Below, piece after piece: positions 6,537-9,147 of a stretch of 9,147 nucleotides of DNA. The first letter of the stretch is position 1. Every line of letters starts with the position of its first letter. The stretch is from contig CALCFG010000059.1 of the NCBI GenBank assembly GCA_937900565.1, forward strand, positions 1 to 9,147. The letters are read 5' to 3'. Made by a program: the position numbers and the translations under genes. The notes below the pieces were generated by a model. The model saw only the letters and a program-made list of their open reading frames with translations, did not search any database and had not been told where the DNA came from. Origin of the DNA: an uncultured Erysipelotrichaceae bacterium. Its GTDB lineage: Bacteria > Bacillota_I > Bacilli_A > Erysipelotrichales > Erysipelotrichaceae.

Positions 6537-7379
6537 TCATTTCTCCAGATATACCATAATATCTTCAATACTTGCCCGTTTAAATTGATACGCTGCATTA
6601 TCCTTAAATTCATTTGCACGTATGCATAATGCTTGATATCCACCTTCTATTTTTTCTATTCCCCTTAAATAAGGCTTGATTGCATCATCCAATTGTTCCA
6701 TTTGCACAACTTGGAATTGTTCTTCCAAATGATCTTTACGATTATTGAATAGAATATGTCCTTGATCAATTAAGATAATGTAATCTGCAATATATTCTAA
6801 GTCAGATGTAATATGAGTAGAGAAAATTACCGTTAAGTTCCCCTCATCCATAATTTCAAATAGTAGCTGTAATATTTCTCTGCGCGCAACAGGATCTATA
6901 TCAGCTGTAGGTTCATCCAATAACAATAAGCGTGGTTTATAAGATAATGCAAAAGCAATCATTAATTTATGTTTACTTCCCTTGGATAAGTTTTTAAACT
7001 TAGTATCCCGATCGATATTGAAACGTTTTAGTAAATCATAAAAGTAGAATGCATCAAAGTGAGTATAGAAGCAGCCCACATTATTGGCTAATTGTTTACC
7101 CGTCATATTGCCTGGGTAAATAAATTCATCATTCACATACCCAATGATATTTTTTAATTCGATATCATTTATAGTTAAATCTTTTCCAAAAATCGTAATT
7201 TTATCATTAACATGCCGCACTAAATTAACAATGGATTTTAATAAGGTGGTTTTACCAGCTCCATTTTTACCCACTAATCCATAGACATATCCTTCTTCCA
7301 AAGCTAACTCATCCACACTTAACGTAAAGTTAGCATACTTTATTAATAAATCTTTAATTTCAACTGCATTATTTGTCAT
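6537..7379 (-). CDS. ABC transporter ATP-binding protein (GntR-associated, YtrB-like)
   Basis: This 280-residue ATPase would power the adjacent permease, two copies per transporter. Walker A is GKNGAGKT (37-44), Walker B is LLLLDEPTAD (151-160, catalytic Glu156), and the switch histidine is His189 in FSTHI. The signature is LSKGSKHKL (131-139), not LSGGQ, and the Q-loop position reads GYVNDEF with no glutamine. Both deviations are common in ATPases of GntR-controlled ABC-2 exporters. About 80 residues follow the H-loop, ending in the small C-terminal region usual for exporter ATPases. The start overlaps the end of the GntR gene by 11 nt, with AAAGGG at 7389-7394. The TGA stop reaches the permease start, so expression is probably translationally coupled. 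Confidence 0.95.
   Translation of the reverse strand: MTNNAVEIKDLLIKYANFTLSVDELALEEGYVYGLVGKNGAGKTTLLKSIVNLVRHVNDKITIFGKDLTINDIELKNIIGYVNDEFIYPGNMTGKQLANNVGCFYTHFDAFYFYDLLKRFNIDRDTKFKNLSKGSKHKLMIAFALSYKPRLLLLDEPTADIDPVARREILQLLFEIMDEGNLTVIFSTHITSDLEYIADYIILIDQGHILFNNRKDHLEEQFQVVQMEQLDDAIKPYLRGIEKIEGGYQALCIRANEFKDNAAYQFKRASIEDIMVYLEK
6543..6546 (-). promoter_or_regulatory. Ribosome-binding site deciding the permease start
   Basis: The minus strand reads CTGGAGAA-ATG-ATT-ATG. GGAG lies 2 nt before the first ATG (6538-6540), too close to work well, but 8 nt before the second (6532-6534), the normal distance. The second ATG then lies 2 nt after the ATPase stop instead of overlapping it. Confidence 0.65.
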
Positions 7380-7746
7380 GATGTTTTGCCCTTTCTAACA
7401 TGATTTCAATGTCGTTATCATCAAATCCAAAATAGTTGGCCAAATGTATCGTTTTGGATAATTCATTCACTAAATCACTTTGTAATTCTTGCTTTAATTG
7501 AATAATATCGACGTCACTCACAAAGACCCCTTTACCTCCTTGGGTATAGATAATTCCTTGTTTTTCTAACTCTTCATACGTTCGTTTAATTGTTACAATT
7601 GCTACATTTAACTCTTTTGATAAACTTCGTATGGATGGTAATTGATCATTTGCCTTTAATTTACCTTGAATAATATTCTTCTTAATCTGCAAGATCAATT
7701 GCTGATAGTTCGGTAATACACTATGCGCATCAATAGTAAACAACAT
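7369..7746 (-). CDS. GntR-family transcriptional regulator, YtrA type
   Basis: The 125-residue protein is a short GntR regulator. A winged helix-turn-helix fills residues 10-78, with NYQQLILQIKKNIIQGKL, LPSIRSLSKELNVAIVTIKRT (recognition helix near 48-58) and GKGVFVS (the wing). Only about 45 residues follow, forming two helices as in the YtrA subfamily, which has no large ligand domain. Such regulators typically repress their own ABC transporter operon and are often relieved by cell-wall-active peptides; the signal here is unknown. It is the first gene of the operon, with GAGG about 7 nt before the ATG and a promoter overlapped by a matching inverted repeat. Autoregulation is the natural reading. 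Confidence 0.93.
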   Translation of the reverse strand: MLFTIDAHSVLPNYQQLILQIKKNIIQGKLKANDQLPSIRSLSKELNVAIVTIKRTYEELEKQGIIYTQGGKGVFVSDVDIIQLKQELQSDLVNELSKTIHLANYFGFDDNDIEIMLERAKHHDK

Positions 7747-7758
7747 ATTCTTTCCTCT

Positions 7759-7783
7759 ACTGTGATTATAACATAGATACAGT
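7759..7783. promoter_or_regulatory. Operator-like inverted repeat A over the GntR -10
   Basis: ACTGT (7759-7763) and its complement ACAGT (7779-7783) are separated by 15 nt. Of the 11-nt arms, 8 positions are complementary. The repeat covers the -10 box, so a bound dimer would block RNA polymerase. The 25-bp total length equals that which I recall for the Bacillus YtrA site (6-bp arms around 13 nt). Confidence 0.6.
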
Positions 7784-7792
7784 CGACGTAAA
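7765..7792 (-). promoter_or_regulatory. Promoter of the GntR-ABC operon
   Basis: On the minus strand a perfect TATAAT (7765-7770) lies 16 nt downstream of TTTACG (7787-7792, 4 of 6 matches). The start point would fall near 7758, just ahead of the GntR ribosome-binding site. The -10 lies inside operator-like repeat 7759-7783, and the -35 lies between the two repeats. Confidence 0.65.
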
Positions 7793-7797
7793 TAAAA

Positions 7798-7822
7798 ACT
7801 GTACTTATTTTATAAACACAGT
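7798..7822. promoter_or_regulatory. Operator-like inverted repeat B upstream of the GntR -35
   Basis: ACTGT (7798-7802), 15 nt, then ACAGT (7818-7822): the same outer arms and spacing as repeat A. Of the 11-nt arms, 9 positions are complementary, and the match extends one base outward on each side (AACTGT/ACAGTT). The two repeats also share TTAT and ATA at equivalent inner positions. Their centres are 39 bp apart, with the -35 between them. Confidence 0.6.
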
Positions 7823-7855
7823 TGAAGTTCTAAGAACTTTTTGATGGCAGCCAAT

Positions 7856-7907
7856 AAAAATGCACCATATTCCGACGATTAAAGCAACGGAATTACGGTG
7901 CATTTTT
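7856..7907 (-). terminator. Strong hairpin terminator after the lipoprotein gene (symmetrical)
   Basis: AAAAATGCACC (7856-7866) pairs perfectly with GGTGCATTTTT (7897-7907). After a small internal loop, ATTCC (7869-7873) pairs with GGAAT (7889-7893), leaving a 15-nt loop. Both strands end in five T residues, so it can act in either direction. On the minus strand it lies 63 nt after the lipoprotein stop and insulates that gene from the GntR promoter. Confidence 0.8.
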
Positions 7908-7970
7908 AATGTATATCAAGTTATTATTTAAGTTTCTTTCTTACGATATAGATTTACAACTGTTAGAAAT

Positions 7971-8612
7971 CTACCAACGAATCAAATCTTCGATTGCATA
8001 ATCCATCGTATGATCGTCATGTACATAATCAGGGTAAGAGCCATCATAAATAAGATAATTCAAATTAGCAGTATAGCAACGATAAATATAAACAGTACCA
8101 ATCGACGTATCATATTCAGTTATATAATGATCATCGCTAACATTAATTTGTTTCCTTATCGCTTCTAAAGCTTCGCTTGTATACCAACTAAAACCATACG
8201 GTGTCCACATACACTCATAATATGGACTACAGTCTGGGTTTGCAGACAATATATCAAAGCTAATTGATCCTTCAGTAAGATCATCGGATGCAGAAATACT
8301 TAATTCCATTTGACTGGGTAATGGATTTAAAATATCCACTGTAAACAATCCTTTTATATCTGTTTTAACAAATGTTGGTTCTTGGCTATTAGCGTCATCA
8401 TTTTTGCTAGTTGATGGTGTTACGGTCACTTCAACTTCGTTAGTTGGCAACGGTGTTAGTTCTACTTTATCATTAGTAACCCCGGTTGGTGAAGGTTCAG
8501 TTGCTGACGGTGATGGTAACGGTGTTGAAATATTAGTGTCTTTCACCGAGCTACAACCGCTAAGTAACAATAATATTACAAGCATATTTATATTTAATTT
8601 TATATTTTTCAT
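7971..8612 (-). CDS. Secreted lipoprotein of unknown function
   Basis: The 213-residue protein starts with a lipoprotein signal peptide: basic KNIK, a hydrophobic core (residues 8-17) and the lipobox L17-S-G-C20, so it should be lipidated on Cys20 and held on the outer face of the membrane. Residues 21-80 are a low-complexity linker rich in Pro, Thr, Ser and Glu (TPLPSPSATEPSPT), typical of a spacer through the cell wall. The C-terminal part (about 83-213) looks like a compact domain with many aromatic and acidic residues and three cysteines (128, 134, 179). I recognise no family or catalytic motif in it. GGAG lies 6 nt before the ATG. It is a single-gene unit, divergent from the response regulator gene across a 400-nt region, and could be controlled by it. 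Confidence 0.85.
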   Translation of the reverse strand: MKNIKLNINMLVILLLLSGCSSVKDTNISTPLPSPSATEPSPTGVTNDKVELTPLPTNEVEVTVTPSTSKNDDANSQEPTFVKTDIKGLFTVDILNPLPSQMELSISASDDLTEGSISFDILSANPDCSPYYECMWTPYGFSWYTSEALEAIRKQINVSDDHYITEYDTSIGTVYIYRCYTANLNYLIYDGSYPDYVHDDHTMDYAIEDLIRW

Positions 8613-8635
8613 GAGGTTCTCCTAATGTACTATAT

Positions 8636-8661
8636 TAACTATAGTGTTCTTATAACTATAG
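8636..8661. repeat. 9-bp direct repeat TAACTATAG flanking the lipoprotein -10
   Basis: TAACTATAG occurs at 8636-8644 and again at 8653-8661, a 17-bp offset. One copy abuts the upstream side of the -10 box and the other lies at the predicted start of transcription. Placement and direct orientation suit a response-regulator or LytTR-type site. The 17-bp period is shorter than the usual 21-22 bp of LytTR sites, so the link is unproven. Confidence 0.4.
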
Positions 8662-8677
8662 AATACACCGTTATTAA
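8649..8677 (-). promoter_or_regulatory. Candidate promoter of the lipoprotein gene
   Basis: On the minus strand TTAATA (8672-8677, 4 of 6) and TATAAG (8649-8654, 5 of 6) are spaced by 17 nt. The start point would fall near 8642, giving a leader of about 30 nt that includes the ribosome-binding site at 8617-8623. Confidence 0.45.
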
Positions 8678-8789
8678 ACATTCGATGGTTTGATTTGTCC
8701 CTTAGAACCACTTTCTATCCCACAAATCAATTAACGTTTCCTATTACGTGTGGACATTTGATAGCTTTACTTAATTATAAGGATATTCT

Positions 8790-8897
8790 ATGCCACCAAT
8801 TATTAATATCTTATACACTTACTGTTGCCGAAAATTTCTAGAATTTTTAAGCAAATATACAACGCTTCGTCCCTTAAATGTCATTTTCATCCTTTAA
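8790..8897 (+). CDS. Possible small ORF, 35 codons, unknown
   Basis: ATG at 8790 opens a 35-residue frame ending in TAA at 8895. AAGGA (8779-8783) stands 6 nt before the ATG, a standard Shine-Dalgarno position. The peptide starts MPPIINILYTYCC, has a basic middle (CRKFLEFLSKY) and a hydrophobic end (NVIFIL). It has no signal peptide cleavage site, no AgrD-type acidic tail and no known family that I recognise. It lies 115 nt upstream of the response regulator on the same strand. No good promoter was found for it, and such short frames arise easily by chance. Confidence 0.2.
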   Translation: MPPIINILYTYCCRKFLEFLSKYTTLRPLNVIFIL

Positions 8898-8909
8898 CAC
8901 TTTCTAAAT

Positions 8910-8938
8910 TTGCTTCATCTTAACACTGTATTTATAAT
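8910..8938 (+). promoter_or_regulatory. Candidate promoter of the response regulator gene
   Basis: A perfect TATAAT (8933-8938) lies 17 nt downstream of TTGCTT (8910-8915, which keeps only the TTG core of the -35). Transcription would start near 8945, giving a leader of about 68 nt that contains the GTAGTTT direct repeat. A weak -35 next to a perfect -10 suits a promoter helped by an activator. Confidence 0.5.
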
Positions 8939-9012
8939 AAAAGAAACTATAAGAAGTAACGTAGTTTGATTCAAGAAATATTACGGTAGTTTTTAAGGAA
9001 GGTAAACAAATC

Positions 9013-9147
9013 ATGGATGAAGTATTAAAAATCAGTAAAGGAGTAATAAACATCTGCATAATTGATGACGACGTTCATGATTTAGAAATAACAAAAACAA
9101 TTATTGAAAACATTATGAAAATATCCAATATTGCATATACCATTGAT
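9013..9147 (+). CDS. Two-component response regulator, N-terminal part (3' end outside window)
   Basis: The 45 codons in the window read as the start of a receiver (REC) domain. The first beta strand, INICIIDDD (residues 12-20), ends in the acidic cluster Asp18-Asp19 that holds the magnesium ion, and the helix that follows (DLEITKTIIENIMK) has the usual spacing. A ten-residue lead (MDEVLKISKG) precedes the strand. The phospho-acceptor Asp and the output domain lie beyond the window, so the DNA-binding type is unknown. A strand 'ICIIDDD' followed by a long lysine- and isoleucine-rich helix recalls AgrA/LytTR-type regulators, but that is a weak impression. AAGGAAGG (8995-9002) lies 10 nt before the ATG. 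The gene diverges from the lipoprotein gene. Confidence 0.8.
   Translation, partial: MDEVLKISKGVINICIIDDDVHDLEITKTIIENIMKISNIAYTID

Larger units (their letters stand above)
8613..9012. other. 400-nt divergent intergenic region between lipoprotein and response regulator
   Basis: This is the longest stretch without a clear gene. It holds a likely promoter towards each side, the TAACTATAG direct repeat, an inverted repeat with 9-bp arms TTGATTTGT/ACAAATCAA (8690-8698 with 8722-8730, 23 nt apart), a possible 35-codon ORF (8790-8897), and a direct repeat GTAGTTT (8961-8967 and 8986-8992, offset 25) in the predicted response-regulator leader. I see no tRNA, recognisable riboswitch, terminator or transposon end. 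Confidence 0.6.

Noticed and set aside
7825..7842. Small hairpin AAGTTC/GAACTT followed by T residues, readable as a plus-strand terminator
   Set aside because: No plus-strand gene ends nearby, the stem is only 6 bp, and the stronger 7856-7907 hairpin already serves the adjacent gene.
7949..7973. 7-bp inverted repeat TAGATTT/AAATCTA overlapping the lipoprotein stop codon
   Set aside because: It has no T tract and a weak stem; the real terminator lies further downstream.
8440..8530. Repeated GGTAACGGTGTT-like sequence within the lipoprotein gene
   Set aside because: It is explained by codons for the Thr-Pro-Leu-Pro linker motif; there are too few copies for a tandem repeat element.
8404..8625. 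Plus-strand frame opposite the lipoprotein signal peptide and linker
   Set aside because: It is a shadow of low-complexity linker codons; the minus-strand frame has a clear lipobox and a ribosome-binding site.
8849..8915. Inverted repeat AAGCAAAT/ATTTGCTT, 51 nt apart
   Set aside because: The arms are short and AT-rich with a long separation; expected by chance in a 400-nt AT-rich region.
8958..8994. GTAGTTT direct repeat considered as a LytTR binding site
   Set aside because: The offset of 25 bp and the bases do not fit the usual 9-bp repeats at 21-22 bp, and the regulator's output domain is not in the window.

Overview
The window is a gene-dense, AT-rich stretch of a low-GC Gram-positive chromosome. 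Genes are packed tightly, use ATG starts and end mostly in TAA. TGG codes for tryptophan and one gene ends in TGA, so the standard bacterial code fits. A zinc-type L31, AddA, PyrG, MurA, a YtrA-type GntR/ABC cassette and an LSGC lipoprotein together suggest Bacillota. An Erysipelotrichia-like lineage is my guess from the general look of the proteins, not something I can prove here.

Left part (1-4867), mostly housekeeping. The 3' end of an AddA-like helicase-nuclease (+) meets rpmE (-) at a shared bidirectional terminator. Upstream of rpmE on the minus strand lie pyrG (CTP synthase), then a HAD phosphatase-murA pair in which murA begins 5 nt after the phosphatase stop, then a separately terminated nicotinamidase-like cysteine hydrolase. 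UTP to CTP (PyrG), UDP-GlcNAc to the first committed peptidoglycan precursor (MurA), ribosome assembly (L31) and DNA repair (AddA) are all growth functions. They do not form one pathway.

Middle (4868-7746). An acylphosphatase gene (+) has an extended -10 promoter placed so that its mRNA would begin at the start codon, and no Shine-Dalgarno sequence. It converges with, and overlaps by 9 nt, a minus-strand GntR-ATPase-permease operon with overlapping or nearly touching genes. The GntR promoter carries two matching 25-bp inverted repeats (ACTGT-N15-ACAGT), which look like autoregulatory operators. The permease appears to be an internal duplication of two ABC-2-like halves.

Right part (7747-9147). 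A strong hairpin separates the ABC operon from a minus-strand gene for a secreted lipoprotein of unknown function. A 400-nt divergent intergenic region follows, with promoters in both directions, a direct repeat around the lipoprotein -10, a longer inverted repeat and a possible 35-codon ORF. The window ends inside a two-component response regulator gene (+). The divergent arrangement makes the lipoprotein a candidate target of that regulator; this is inference.

No tRNA, rRNA, CRISPR array, insertion sequence or phage gene was seen. I found no clearly new defence or mobile system. The most unusual items are the duplicated permease with its paired operators and the leaderless-looking acylphosphatase.
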